Part shown: piece after piece, positions 34,270 to 43,708 of the stretch | Numbering within the stretch: position 1 is the stretch's first letter | Layout: every line of letters starts with the position of its first letter | Source: Bin87 sp963692995 | Lineage (GTDB): Bacteria > Chloroflexota > Dehalococcoidia > Lucifugimonadales > UBA3495 | NCBI GenBank assembly: GCA_963692995.1 | Contig: OY843611.1 | Location: 2,232,001 to 2,296,000 of the forward strand | Length of the DNA stretch: 64,000 nucleotides | Direction: 5' to 3' | Translations under genes and position numbers: made by a program | The notes under the pieces: generated by a model | Database searches by the model: none | What the model was told of the DNA's origin: nothing | The model's input: the letters and a program-made list of their open reading frames with translations, nothing else

Positions 34270-35190
34270 ATGCAACGATACATCCTCAAGCGGATCGCCC
34301 AGGGCGTACTGGCGATTTTCGTCATCAGCACCGTCACCTTTGCGCTGGCCCGTGTGTCCGGCGACCCGCTCAACGTGCTTTTGCCGGAAGAAGCCTCTGA
34401 AGAACAGATTCAGCTGACCAAAGAAGAATGGGGGCTGGATAAACCGATCCATATGCAGTATCTGCTGTACTTGGGCAAATTGTTCCAAGGCGACATGGGA
34501 GAAGCCCTGGCGTGGCCGAATGCCACCGCCGTCGAGCTGATCATGGAACGTCTCCCCAACACTATCATACTGTCGGCTTTGGCCCTGGTGGTGAGCGGGG
34601 CAATCGCCTTCCCCATTGGGGTTCTGGTAGCAATCAAGAAGGATACTCCTTTCGACTACGGCGGAAAGCTGTTCGCCATCCTGGGACAATCGGCGCCATC
34701 TTTCGCGGTGGGGCTGATCCTGATGTGGATCTTCGCGGTGCAGCTGAACGTATTCCCCACCTCCGGTAGCGGCGGTATAGAGTACATGATCCTGCCGGCG
34801 GTGGCCCTGGGCTATTACAACGTAGCGGCGTTAATGCGCCTGACCAGATCGTCGATGCTGGAGGTTTTGGATACCGAATACGTCAAACTGGCGCGTATCA
34901 AAGGCGTGGCCGAGTGGAAAGTTATCTGGAAACATTGCTTTCGCAACGCCCTGATAGTGCCGTTGACCTATTTCGGGTTGATCGGGGCGGTCCTGATCAC
35001 CGGCTCGGTGGTGATTGAAACCGTCTTCGCCTGGCCCGGCTTGGGAGCGTTGGTGATTGACGCGATCCTGTTCCGCGACTACGTGGTGGTGCAGGCGGTG
35101 GTATTGCTGTTCGCAACGGCGTTCGTAATCATCAACATCATGGTGGACGTGCTCTACGCATACATTGATCCGCGTATCAGATATTCCTGA
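34270..35190 (+). CDS. ABC transporter permease, DppB type, copy 2
   Basis: A 306-residue, about six-helix permease. It starts MQRYILKRIAQGVLAIFVIS and has the coupling loop EYVKLARIKGVAEWKVIWKHCFRNALI, almost the same as copy 1. GGAG lies 8 bases before ATG 34270; a TTG directly before it is unlikely to be used. Conservation of the loop with copy 1 suggests both permease pairs dock on the same ATPases. Confidence 0.93.
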   Translation: MQRYILKRIAQGVLAIFVISTVTFALARVSGDPLNVLLPEEASEEQIQLTKEEWGLDKPIHMQYLLYLGKLFQGDMGEALAWPNATAVELIMERLPNTIILSALALVVSGAIAFPIGVLVAIKKDTPFDYGGKLFAILGQSAPSFAVGLILMWIFAVQLNVFPTSGSGGIEYMILPAVALGYYNVAALMRLTRSSMLEVLDTEYVKLARIKGVAEWKVIWKHCFRNALIVPLTYFGLIGAVLITGSVVIETVFAWPGLGALVIDAILFRDYVVVQAVVLLFATAFVIINIMVDVLYAYIDPRIRYS

Positions 35191-35244
35191 TTTCGTCGCC
35201 GGGACATAATCGCGGCAGTATCGAAGCAAGGACTGAGGTATCAA

Positions 35245-36327
35245 ATGGCAGCGGCAACAACACCGAACCTCGCAGCGCCGGCAACCCCGCGTCCCTCTGG
35301 CCGAATCGGCGCCGGCTTCCGAGCGATACGCCAGCTTCCGCTCATACCGATCGCGGTTTTGGTCGCGTTGCTGGTGATGCCGGCAATATTCGCCAACCAG
35401 TTGGCTCCACACAGCCACCGCATCGGATCGTTGAACGACGCAAAACTGCCGCCTTTCTGGATTTCCGAGAGCTATGAGGAAAGAACGGTGGTGCAGCGCG
35501 CTGATCGCAGTCGCCTGGACGTTGAAATCGGCCTGACCAACGCACGGCGGAAGATTGACCGGGGAGAAGCGACCTTCCTCACCGGCGGGGAAGACGGCGC
35601 GGTCAATGCCGGCGACACGATTCGCTTTCAAGCCCAGCAAGGCGGTTCAATGAACTATCCATTGGGCACCGACAAACAGGGGCGGGACATCCTGAGCCGG
35701 ATCATGCACGGCGCCCGGGTTTCGCTGTTGGTATCCGGCCTTGCCATCCTGCTGGGAGGAGGGCTAGGGACGCTGCTGGGCATGCTTGCCGCGTATCGCG
35801 GCGGCAAAACGGACTCCGTCATCATGCGCATCGTTGACATCAAGCTGGCCTTTCCGACCATCCTGTTGGCGCTGGTGCTGGTCGCCGCCATCGGCGCCGG
35901 TTTCACGACGGTGATCGTGGTGATCGCAGTACTATTGTGGGCCAGGTACGCCCGCGTCGTCCGCGGCGAGGCTTTAGCCATCAAGCAGCAAGACTTTATT
36001 GACCGGGCCCGGGTATCCGGCGCGTCCAATGCGCGGATCATGATGCGCCACATTTTTCCCAATTTGGTCAATACAGTGGTAGTATTAGCCACGTTGGAGG
36101 TGGGACACGTTATAATCCTGGAGTCGACCCTGAGTTTCCTGGGAGCCGGCATACCCGCGCCGACCCCGGCTTGGGGCGTTATGGTGGCAGATGGCAGAGA
36201 CCTGATTACCACGGCATGGTGGATATTCCTGTTCCCCTGTCTGGCGATTGTGCTCACCGTACTGTCCATGAACCTGCTGGGCGACTGGCTGAGAGACCGA
36301 CTCGACCCGAAACTGAGGAACATTTAG
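35245..36327 (+). CDS. ABC transporter permease, DppC type, copy 2
   Basis: A 360-residue permease with the same enlarged external loop after TM1 as copy 1, but at the EF-hand position it reads GGEDGAVNAGD, which lacks the full ligand set. The core has PLGTDKQGRDILSRIMHGAR, and the coupling loop is IKQQDFIDRARVSGASNARIMMRHIFPN. GAGG precedes ATG 35245. The ATPase gene begins 3 bases after its stop, so translation is probably coupled. Confidence 0.93.
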   Translation: MAAATTPNLAAPATPRPSGRIGAGFRAIRQLPLIPIAVLVALLVMPAIFANQLAPHSHRIGSLNDAKLPPFWISESYEERTVVQRADRSRLDVEIGLTNARRKIDRGEATFLTGGEDGAVNAGDTIRFQAQQGGSMNYPLGTDKQGRDILSRIMHGARVSLLVSGLAILLGGGLGTLLGMLAAYRGGKTDSVIMRIVDIKLAFPTILLALVLVAAIGAGFTTVIVVIAVLLWARYARVVRGEALAIKQQDFIDRARVSGASNARIMMRHIFPNLVNTVVVLATLEVGHVIILESTLSFLGAGIPAPTPAWGVMVADGRDLITTAWWIFLFPCLAIVLTVLSMNLLGDWLRDRLDPKLRNI

Positions 36328-36330
36328 GCC

Positions 36331-37374
36331 ATGACAGCTGCACAGACCGCAACCGACACCATTCTCGAGGTTAAAGACCTCAAAACCTACATTTTCACCC
36401 GCGCCGCCGTAGTGAAAGCTGTTGACGGCATATCCTTCAACCTGAAGAAAGGCGAGACGCTGGGTATCGTGGGCGAATCGGGTTGTGGCAAGACCATGAC
36501 CGCTCTGTCGCTGCTGCGCCTGGTGCCCAAACCGGCCGGCCGTATCGTGGAGGGCGCGATCGTTCTCAACGGCCAGGACATCCTGCAAAAGAGCGAAGAC
36601 GAAATGCGGGACGTGCGCGGCCGTCAGATCTCCATGATCTTGCAGGACCCGCAAACCTCCCTCAACCCGGTGTTCACCATCGGGAACCAATTGCGGGAGG
36701 CGCTGGGCATCGCCCACAAGGAAAACAAGAGCTCGATGCTAGGTCGCGCCGTTGACGCTTTGCGCAAGGTCAACGTGGCCGCTCCCGAACGTCGCCTGGA
36801 CGACTACCCACACCAGATGTCCGGCGGCATGAAGCAGCGCGTCGTCGGAGCCATCGCCATGTCCTGCGAGCCGGGGGTCATCATCGCCGATGAGCCAACC
36901 ACCGCGCTGGACGTCACCATTCAACTACAGTACCTGCGCCTCCTGAAGGAAATCCAGGCGGAGACCGGACTGGCCATCATTTTCATCACCCACGACTTTG
37001 GCGTGGTCGCCCGCATGTGCGACCGCGTGGCGGTGATGTACGCTGGACGAATCATTGAGCAGGGTGACGTGCGCGACATCTTCAGCCGCCCGGAGCATCC
37101 CTACACCCAGGCATTGATCAACTCGGTACCCAAACTGGAGCAGAGCGTGGACCGGCTCTATTCCATTGAAGGACAGCCGCCGTTGCTTTCCAATCTTCCC
37201 GAAGGCTGCCGGTTCGCCCCCAGGTGCGAGTATGCCACCGACAAGTGCCTCAACGTCTATCCGTCGTCTGTCCAGTTGAATGAAAGGCACTACGCCGACT
37301 GTTGGGCCCTGGGTTCCGACTGGGAGGGGACGCCCATCGCCGAGTTCATAGCTCCCACCGGCACCAGCGGCTAA
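36331..37374 (+). CDS. ABC transporter ATP-binding protein, DppD/OppD type
   Basis: A 347-residue cytoplasmic ATPase. Walker A is GESGCGKT near 50-57, signature MSGGMKQR, Walker B VIIADEPTTALD, and the switch His in FITHDFGVVARM. The C-terminal oligopeptide-transporter extension carries a cysteine cluster (GCRFAPRCEYATDKC with a later Cys in YADCWAL), a layout associated with an Fe-S cluster in DppD-type subunits. It pairs with the ATPase 53 bases downstream. Only one ATPase pair serves two permease pairs. Confidence 0.95.
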   Translation: MTAAQTATDTILEVKDLKTYIFTRAAVVKAVDGISFNLKKGETLGIVGESGCGKTMTALSLLRLVPKPAGRIVEGAIVLNGQDILQKSEDEMRDVRGRQISMILQDPQTSLNPVFTIGNQLREALGIAHKENKSSMLGRAVDALRKVNVAAPERRLDDYPHQMSGGMKQRVVGAIAMSCEPGVIIADEPTTALDVTIQLQYLRLLKEIQAETGLAIIFITHDFGVVARMCDRVAVMYAGRIIEQGDVRDIFSRPEHPYTQALINSVPKLEQSVDRLYSIEGQPPLLSNLPEGCRFAPRCEYATDKCLNVYPSSVQLNERHYADCWALGSDWEGTPIAEFIAPTGTSG

Positions 37375-37427
37375 GGGCGTTCCAGCTACTTCGACTTTGA
37401 AACCAGATAGAGGAGGTCGCGTCGATC

Positions 37428-38408
37428 ATGGCAGTCGCCACCAACGATACGTTGCTCGAGGTCAGCGGGCTGAAAAAGTATTTCCCGGTCACCAAGGGCC
37501 TCATAATGATGAAGACCATCGGCTACGTGCAGGCGGTGGACGGGATCTCTTTCTCCATTAAACAGGGCGAGACCCTGGGCCTGGTGGGGGAATCGGGCTG
37601 CGGAAAAACGACAACCAGCAAGCTCTTGCTGCGCCTGGAACGTCCGACTGAAGGTGAAATCCGGCTTGAGGGCCAGGACATCAACACCTTCCGCGGCGCC
37701 CAACTCCAGGAGTATCGAACTACTGTCCAGGCCGTTTTCCAGGACCCGTGGTCCTCGCTCAGCCCGCGCATGAGGGTCAGGGATATCGTTTCGGAACCTC
37801 TGGTGGTGAACCGAAACGTCACCACTCAGGAGAAAAATGACCGGGTGGCGGAAGTGCTGGCCCAGGTCGGTCTGCATTCGCAGCAGGCCAACAACTACCC
37901 TCACGAGTTCAGCGGCGGGCAGCGCCAGCGCATTGCGGTGGCTTCGGCCTTGGTGTCGTATCCCAAGTTGATTGTGCTCGACGAGCCGGTTTCCGCCCTG
38001 GACGTGTCGATTCGCGCCCAGGTGATGAACCTGCTGAAAGACCTGCAAGAGCAGTACAACGTCAGCTACCTGCTAATCGCTCACAACTTGGCGACGGTCC
38101 GCTACATGGCCCATCAGACGGCGGTTATGTACCTCGGGCAGATCGTTGAGTTTGCCGAGACCGAGGAGCTGTACAACAACGCGCTGCACCCCTATACCAA
38201 AGCGCTGTTCTCGGCGGCTTTGCCATCGCACCCCGACCTGATCCGCGAAGACATCGTGCTCCAGGGCGAGGTGCCGTCGCCCATCAACCCGCCGACGGGA
38301 TGCCGCTTCCACCCCCGTTGTCCCTTCGCAATGCCCCAGTGTTCCGAAGAAGCGCCGGTGGACAAAGAGGTCTCGCCCGGCCACCGGGTGGCGTGCCACC
38401 TCTACTGA
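37428..38408 (+). CDS. ABC transporter ATP-binding protein, DppF/OppF type
   Basis: A 326-residue ATPase, last gene of the operon. It has Walker A GESGCGKT near 62-69, Q-loop FQDPWSSLSPRM, signature FSGGQRQR, Walker B LIVLDEPVSALD and switch LIAHNLATVRYM. The C-terminal domain holds GCRFHPRCPFAMPQC and VACHLY, again a four-Cys layout. GAGGAGG precedes ATG 37428, with a rather long 9-10 base spacing. The pair DppD/DppF is expected to form a heterodimer. Confidence 0.95.
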   Translation: MAVATNDTLLEVSGLKKYFPVTKGLIMMKTIGYVQAVDGISFSIKQGETLGLVGESGCGKTTTSKLLLRLERPTEGEIRLEGQDINTFRGAQLQEYRTTVQAVFQDPWSSLSPRMRVRDIVSEPLVVNRNVTTQEKNDRVAEVLAQVGLHSQQANNYPHEFSGGQRQRIAVASALVSYPKLIVLDEPVSALDVSIRAQVMNLLKDLQEQYNVSYLLIAHNLATVRYMAHQTAVMYLGQIVEFAETEELYNNALHPYTKALFSAALPSHPDLIREDIVLQGEVPSPINPPTGCRFHPRCPFAMPQCSEEAPVDKEVSPGHRVACHLY

Positions 38409-38454
38409 CGGAGCCGGTTCCGGTCTTACTCGCGGCACACAGAGATTTTACGGA

Positions 38455-38482
38455 GCGGCTTCGCGGTTCGGCGAAGCCGCTA
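38455..38482. terminator. Hairpin at the end of the ABC operon
   Basis: AGCGGCTTCGC (38455-38465) and GCGAAGCCGCT (38472-38482) form an 11-bp stem around GGTTCG between convergent genes. There is no U-run, so termination efficiency is uncertain. Confidence 0.5.
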
Positions 38483-38509
38483 CCCGACTTTGCGGCGCGT
38501 TTCAGCCGG

Positions 38510-39259
38510 CTATGCGGCCGGCTCCTGCGCCCGCAGGAAGTCGCGCACCTGGTTGATCGTCTGGGCTTTTATCTCCGGATCTTCCTTCCAGGGATAGACG
38601 GTCGCTTGGGCATTGGGCGCGATTTCGGCCAATTCTATTGCCGCTTCGAGGGAGTGCGAGGGCGTATCATCGGGCATGACCAGCAACGGGGTCTGGCACG
38701 CGCGCGCGAAGTCCCGGGACACGCTGTACACAAAGTCCGGCTGGACTCGGTAGAGGTTGTGGAGATATTGCTCTACGACTTCCGTGGTTAGATCCGGACG
38801 GCCGGCAATCAACGCGGGACCCCAGACGTCGCGGCCGGAATCGTACATAGCGTCCGGGGTTTGCCTGGCGTGTCCAACCGGCTGACAGAGCACGGCGGCG
38901 ACAACTCGACCGGGCGCGCGTTTAATGAGCGTCATGGCGAAAGGCCCGCCGATGCAGAACCCGATAAAACCGAACTTGTCAATTCCCAGGTGATCCATCA
39001 ACCCCAGCTGGTCATCGGCGAAAGCGCCCCAGGGATCTTCCACCTGAACCGGGCCGGTGGACTGTCCGCCGTTGGCGTTGCGCTGGTCCATGGTGATGCA
39101 GCGAAAGTCGTCCTTGAACTCCTCCATGGCGTTGAAGACTTGTCCCGGCCAACCGCTCATTACGGAATTCAGTCCCCCGCCCGGGGTCGCCAGCAGGGGA
39201 AACCCTGACCCGACATCCTCATAGTGAATGGTGACGTCGCCTCTAGTATAGAACGGCAT
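38510..39259 (-). CDS. Alpha/beta hydrolase with a Cys-type nucleophile elbow
   Basis: A 249-residue alpha/beta-hydrolase fold protein. The start ATG 39259 (MPFYTRGDVTIHYED) follows AAAGGAG. The oxyanion region is LLATPGGGLNS, and the nucleophile elbow is FIGFCIGGPFAM near 108-119. The central residue is Cys rather than Ser, as in dienelactone hydrolases (GxCxGG). A late Asp is in LLVMPDDTPSH. It acts alone, with its own TTGACA-type promoter. An ester or lactone substrate is likely, but catalytic His placement is unclear from sequence. Confidence 0.82.
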   Translation of the reverse strand: MPFYTRGDVTIHYEDVGSGFPLLATPGGGLNSVMSGWPGQVFNAMEEFKDDFRCITMDQRNANGGQSTGPVQVEDPWGAFADDQLGLMDHLGIDKFGFIGFCIGGPFAMTLIKRAPGRVVAAVLCQPVGHARQTPDAMYDSGRDVWGPALIAGRPDLTTEVVEQYLHNLYRVQPDFVYSVSRDFARACQTPLLVMPDDTPSHSLEAAIELAEIAPNAQATVYPWKEDPEIKAQTINQVRDFLRAQEPAA

Positions 39260-39322
39260 GACAATTTCTCCTTTGTCTGATTTCAATGGAGTATCCTCTT
39301 TCAATAGGGCATCCGCCGGCAA

Positions 39323-39351
39323 TTGTAAGTTAGGCCACCGGGTTGTCAAGG
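39323..39351 (-). promoter_or_regulatory. Candidate sigma70 promoter for the alpha/beta hydrolase
   Basis: Minus strand TTGACA (39351-39346) and ACAATT (39328-39323) are 17 bases apart, about 64 bases before the start. Confidence 0.5.
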
Positions 39352-39616
39352 CGTGAGCCAAGCTTGAAGCAGCGCCGCGCTAAAACCCGCGCGCCTGGCA
39401 GATGTCTCCGTTGTCGGCAACGATCGCTGCACCGCGCATTAAGGAAATGCTGCCGAATGAGGCAACCACCAGACGCGCCAGCAGGCTTGGAGTTTTACAG
39501 TGATGTTAGCCTCCTCAGGAGCGGATCCGTCGGTATAATAGGAATTGTCGTTCCACCAGCCCCGAACCGATACGTCCCCCGCCGGTCTGCGTGAGTGATG
39601 CGGATTGGAGGCAAAC
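39352..39616. other. Intergenic region between divergent hydrolase and P450 genes
   Basis: No supported gene. A plus-strand TATAAT at 39534-39539 may be the -10 box for the P450 at 39617, but the -35 position is poor. Confidence 0.3.
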
Positions 39617-41041
39617 ATGACTACATACACTGTACCCCAGCCGCCCAAGCCCGTGGTTGACCGCGCCACCCTGCCGCCCGGTCCATCCGAATTGCCTATC
39701 GTGGGGCAGTCGTTCCAGTACGTGTTCAACTTGCTGGGTTTCCTTCACGGGGCCGCCGCTTACGGCGATCTGGTCACGCTGTCGGTGAAACCGACCCTCG
39801 TGTACCTGGTCAACCACCCGGAACTGGTGCAGGAACTTTTCGTTGCCAACCACCGGAGAGTGGGTCGAGGACGAGCCATTGAGAGCCTGCAATACCTGAT
39901 GGGCAATGGGTTGGTCACATCGGATGGCCCGCTGCACTTGCGCCAGCGTCGCCTGATGCAGCCCCAGTTCCACCACCGTCGCATCGCCGCCCATGCCAAG
40001 ACAATGACCGATTTCGCCCAGCGGCATGCGGCGAACTGGCGCGACGGCGACCGGGTTGATCTGGCCGGGGAGATGAGCGAACTGACTTTGCACATCGTCG
40101 TCAAGACGCTGTTCGGCCTGGAACTGGCCGACACGGTGCGACGCATCGGCGCCGCTTTCGCACTCAGCAACGATTATATAAAGGCGCGGGACAATCAGCC
40201 GCCGGCGCTGCGTCGATTGTTCCACCGGCTGCCGCTACCGTTCACGCGCCGTTTCAAGCGGGGGTTGGCCTACCTGGACGAAACGACCTATGGTCTTATC
40301 GAGGAGCGCCGCCGATCCGGGCTGGAGGGCAACGATCTGTTGTCCATGTTGCTGAACGTGCGGGATGAAGAAGCCGATAACCCGGCCGACGCCGTGATGA
40401 CCGATCGGCAGGTCCGGGACGAGGCAATCACCCTCTTTGCCGCCGGCCACGAAACCACCGCCGTAGCGCTGACCTGGACCTGTTATCTCCTGGCTACCCA
40501 TCCCGATATACAGGCACGCTTCCACGCCGAACTGGATGACGTATTGGGAAGCCGACCGCCGACGCTCGACGACTTGCCCAAGTTGGCCTTTACCGAACAG
40601 GCGCTCACCGAGTCGATGCGGCTGTACCCGCCCATCTGGTCCACGGGCCGGATGACCTTTGAACCCATCACGCTCGGCGGATACCACATTCCAGCCGGCG
40701 AGTCCCTGGTCGCGCCCCAGCTGATTGCTCAGAGGGATCCGCGATGGTACGACGATCCGCTGGAGTTTTGTCCCGACCGGTGGACGCCCCAGTTCCGCGA
40801 ACGCCTGCCCCGATTCGCCTACTACCCCTTCGGAGGCGGCCCGCGACTCTGTATCGGGGAAGGGTTCGCGTGGATGGAGGCCATGCTGGTATTGGCGACT
40901 CTGGGGCAAAAGTGGGCGATGCGGCACGACCCAAGCCATCGGATCGAATTGGTGCCGCTGGTTTCGCTGCGTCCCAAAGGCGGGATGCCCATGTTCCTGA
41001 AGCGGCGGGAAGGAACTCAAAATCGCGCGCCCGATTTTTGA
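39617..41041 (+). CDS. Cytochrome P450 (PPGP-type, CYP4/CYP102-like length)
   Basis: A 474-residue soluble haem monooxygenase. It begins with the proline-rich hinge LPPGPSELPIVGQ. I-helix oxygen-activating motif AGHETTAVALTW near 279, K-helix ExxR in ESMRLYPP, and haem loop FGGGPRLCIGEGFA with Cys412. ATG 39617 follows TTGGAGG. It differs clearly from the three P450s at the window end, which lack the PPGP hinge, and is closer to fatty-acid/terpene-type P450s such as CYP4-like bacterial enzymes. No redox partner is adjacent. Substrate unknown. Confidence 0.94.
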   Translation: MTTYTVPQPPKPVVDRATLPPGPSELPIVGQSFQYVFNLLGFLHGAAAYGDLVTLSVKPTLVYLVNHPELVQELFVANHRRVGRGRAIESLQYLMGNGLVTSDGPLHLRQRRLMQPQFHHRRIAAHAKTMTDFAQRHAANWRDGDRVDLAGEMSELTLHIVVKTLFGLELADTVRRIGAAFALSNDYIKARDNQPPALRRLFHRLPLPFTRRFKRGLAYLDETTYGLIEERRRSGLEGNDLLSMLLNVRDEEADNPADAVMTDRQVRDEAITLFAAGHETTAVALTWTCYLLATHPDIQARFHAELDDVLGSRPPTLDDLPKLAFTEQALTESMRLYPPIWSTGRMTFEPITLGGYHIPAGESLVAPQLIAQRDPRWYDDPLEFCPDRWTPQFRERLPRFAYYPFGGGPRLCIGEGFAWMEAMLVLATLGQKWAMRHDPSHRIELVPLVSLRPKGGMPMFLKRREGTQNRAPDF

Positions 41042-41227
41042 CAGTACCGACGGTTCGGGGTAGCATGCTTGCCGTGTAGCGCACCTCGAACCTAACGTCG
41101 TTGGCCTCTGACCGGAGCGTCCCGATGCCGTTCCTCGTCGCAGTTATGTCGCTGATTGTTATGTTGAATAGGTGATCTGGTACGCGGCGGTAGCCAGCCC
41201 GAACCGCCGCGCTCATTTTACCCAGCC

Positions 41228-43546
41228 ATGGGGAGAGATACATTGACTAGCCCTGTCTCCAAACCCGCCGGCCAGCCCGAAGCCACGTCGCCGCTGCTCG
41301 GCCCCGAAATCATCCCCGACTTTGAAACGGCGCTGACCCGGCTCTGTGCCATTGCACGGGAAGGACAAAGGGCGGACAGCCCGCTGTACAACCCATCGGA
41401 AGAGTGGATAGTGGGAAAGATGCCCATTTTCCAGGATCTTCCGTCCGGGCGGCAGTCCGAACTGTTGGCCGAAGCCGCGGCTCTGGAAGCCACAGCCGTC
41501 GAAGCCAACGCTGCCGGCCGCGCCGCCAGTAGGGTATGGCCGGAAACCGTGTTTCGTCTGGACAACGGCGGCCTGGCATTTTTCAGCCAACTGGGAGTGG
41601 TGCGGCGACCGGACTTGACGCAATATTTCGTGGAAGGGTTCACCCGCAACCGAGACGCTTTAGCCTTTTCTGAGGATAATCAGCGACTGTTCACCGAAAT
41701 CTTTCATCGAGTCTGCGACAAGATGGAGACCGGCTTCGCTGCCGGCGAGGATATAGTACAAACCGACCGGCAGATTTGCGATGCGCCCGGTCGGTCTTTT
41801 CACGCGCGGCAGCTGCTTTTCGGCACGCGGTATATGCAGGCCCCTTACATGTGGCGCCGGCTCACTTTCGACCTGCCGCCGGGGCAATGGCAGGAACCGC
41901 CGGATATTCTTGAGGTGTCAGTTCCGCACTGGATGGACGACTTGGACCTTGACGAGGGTTTGAAGACGCAGTTGCGCGACGCCGGCATTACCCAGCTGGT
42001 TTTCAAAGCGCCGACGCGAGGTCTCTCGCTCCATTTCGGCTTCGACTACGTGGGCGAACACAAGATGGGCCCGCTCTCCATCGCCATGCACCAAGTGAAG
42101 CAGAAAAATGGGCTGGCGGTGCAGGCCGCATTAAGCATGGCTCGGGTTAGGAAGCTCGATGGGGAACTCGCCAACACCGCTCTGGTCACGGTGGGCCCGT
42201 CGCTTCACGGGAAAAGCACGCTAACCATCATGGTTGAGTTGGCGAACAGCGAGTTGGCCGGCGTGTTGAATCTGCCCGCCGACCCCGAAGAAGGGGTCTA
42301 TCCGATGAACGATGACATCGTGTTGCTGCAACCCCTGGAAGACCCCGTTGCGAGCAACCGGGGCGGGCGGCGCGCGATGGTTTCCCACGCTATCGACGGC
42401 ACGGAGAACAACTTCTATGCTGTTCCGTTCGGATTGACTCGGGAGGACGATCCGATCACTTACGACGTCCTGCGGGGCGCTCCCGGCATCACGTCTCCCG
42501 ACGAAACCCTGGAAAATGTTCCGGTTCACGTGGATAGTCAGGAACCCAACTACCTGGAAAATCCGGTCCGCAATATGCGGATGATATTGTCGCGGCGCGG
42601 CTTATTGCAGCGAAAGGGGGCCGCGGGACTGATTTCCAAAATCACCGAGGGACGCCTCACCGATTCGGTTCACGTGCCGATGGAGAGCACAGACCGCGTA
42701 TTCTGGCAAGAGGTGATGCGCCAGAACACCGTTATACCTCCCCTGCGCCGCCTGAGCCTGGAGCAATACATCCGCGTGCTGATGTACGGTGAAGCGGTCC
42801 AGATGGGAGCGGCGATCGGCGCCATTGGCCGTCCCTACGTCGAGTATTTCTCCGATCCGTTTATCATCGGCCTTGAGGATGAGAACGCCAACCTGCTCTA
42901 CCATGTGCTCCAACAATTGGCGTGGGGCGGGATGCCGCAAGAGTACTACGCCTTCAATACCGGCGGAGTAGGCGCCGACAGCAACGAAGAAGCTTCAGGT
43001 TCGCGGTATTTGAATATACCCCGTGAATTGACGATGATGCTACAGGAGGCATTGCTCCGTAACGCGGTCAATTTCGAATACGATGGAGTACTCCGCTCGG
43101 AAGTGGCGGTAGCGATTCTGGACGCAGATGGCAACGAGGTAGTTGACCTGCGCGAGAAGTGGCTGCCGGTCAACATCTATGGGGAGGAAGGCTACGCCGA
43201 CCGAGTAGCCGAATTGATGCACCGTCGTTATTACGGTCGGGACCAGCAGGATAAAGCCGGAATTCTGCGGTACACCAAAGTGGTCAACACCATCCTGGAT
43301 ATCAGCGATGTGCCGTCGCCTAGCAACGAGCGGGAACTTTCCTGGCTCCTGTCGTTCTACTGGTCACTGGACCAGGCTTACGAAACATTGGATGAAACGG
43401 CGGCTCACCGCGCCGAAGGGATGCGACCGGTTTCTTCCCAGCTGCACGAACTTCAACGCAAGTACCGGAAGGGCATGGGGCAGGGCTTGGCCATCACCGA
43501 ATCGGGTCGGAAGAGCTTGGCGGATCTCGCATTGCGCGCCGGGTAG
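41228..43546 (+). CDS. Divergent PEP carboxykinase (ATP)-like protein of unknown activity
   Basis: A 772-residue protein whose second half follows the order of ATP-type PEPCK: YVGEHKMG (Lys279, like YGGEMKKG), a P-loop VGPSLHGKST at 322-331 in place of GLSGTGKT, NDDIV at 361-365 (like GDDEH), ENNFYA (like GGCYAK), ETLENVPVHVD, NMRMIL, IPPLRRLSLEQ, and YYAFNTGGVGA (like YLVNTGWNG). The first 260 residues are unrelated to PEPCK. The usual metal-site His and the C-terminal FTAKLAGTE segment are not obvious. The start could be ATG 41228 or, better placed behind GGGGAGAG, TTG 41243. Malate synthase follows, suggesting C4/C3 metabolism. Activity is uncertain. Confidence 0.6.
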   Translation: MGRDTLTSPVSKPAGQPEATSPLLGPEIIPDFETALTRLCAIAREGQRADSPLYNPSEEWIVGKMPIFQDLPSGRQSELLAEAAALEATAVEANAAGRAASRVWPETVFRLDNGGLAFFSQLGVVRRPDLTQYFVEGFTRNRDALAFSEDNQRLFTEIFHRVCDKMETGFAAGEDIVQTDRQICDAPGRSFHARQLLFGTRYMQAPYMWRRLTFDLPPGQWQEPPDILEVSVPHWMDDLDLDEGLKTQLRDAGITQLVFKAPTRGLSLHFGFDYVGEHKMGPLSIAMHQVKQKNGLAVQAALSMARVRKLDGELANTALVTVGPSLHGKSTLTIMVELANSELAGVLNLPADPEEGVYPMNDDIVLLQPLEDPVASNRGGRRAMVSHAIDGTENNFYAVPFGLTREDDPITYDVLRGAPGITSPDETLENVPVHVDSQEPNYLENPVRNMRMILSRRGLLQRKGAAGLISKITEGRLTDSVHVPMESTDRVFWQEVMRQNTVIPPLRRLSLEQYIRVLMYGEAVQMGAAIGAIGRPYVEYFSDPFIIGLEDENANLLYHVLQQLAWGGMPQEYYAFNTGGVGADSNEEASGSRYLNIPRELTMMLQEALLRNAVNFEYDGVLRSEVAVAILDADGNEVVDLREKWLPVNIYGEEGYADRVAELMHRRYYGRDQQDKAGILRYTKVVNTILDISDVPSPSNERELSWLLSFYWSLDQAYETLDETAAHRAEGMRPVSSQLHELQRKYRKGMGQGLAITESGRKSLADLALRAG

Positions 43547-43708
43547 CGCTCTAACTTTCAAACACGCCAACATCTGATCCTGTTGGGCCCGCAGACCCGC
43601 TCGATGCCAGCGAGGGATGCCTGGCCCCGGGATAAAGCGGCCGCCGTAAGGAAATGCGTACCCCCGAAACTTGGCAAACCAGGGTTCGGCAAACCAGGAT
43701 AGGCAGAC

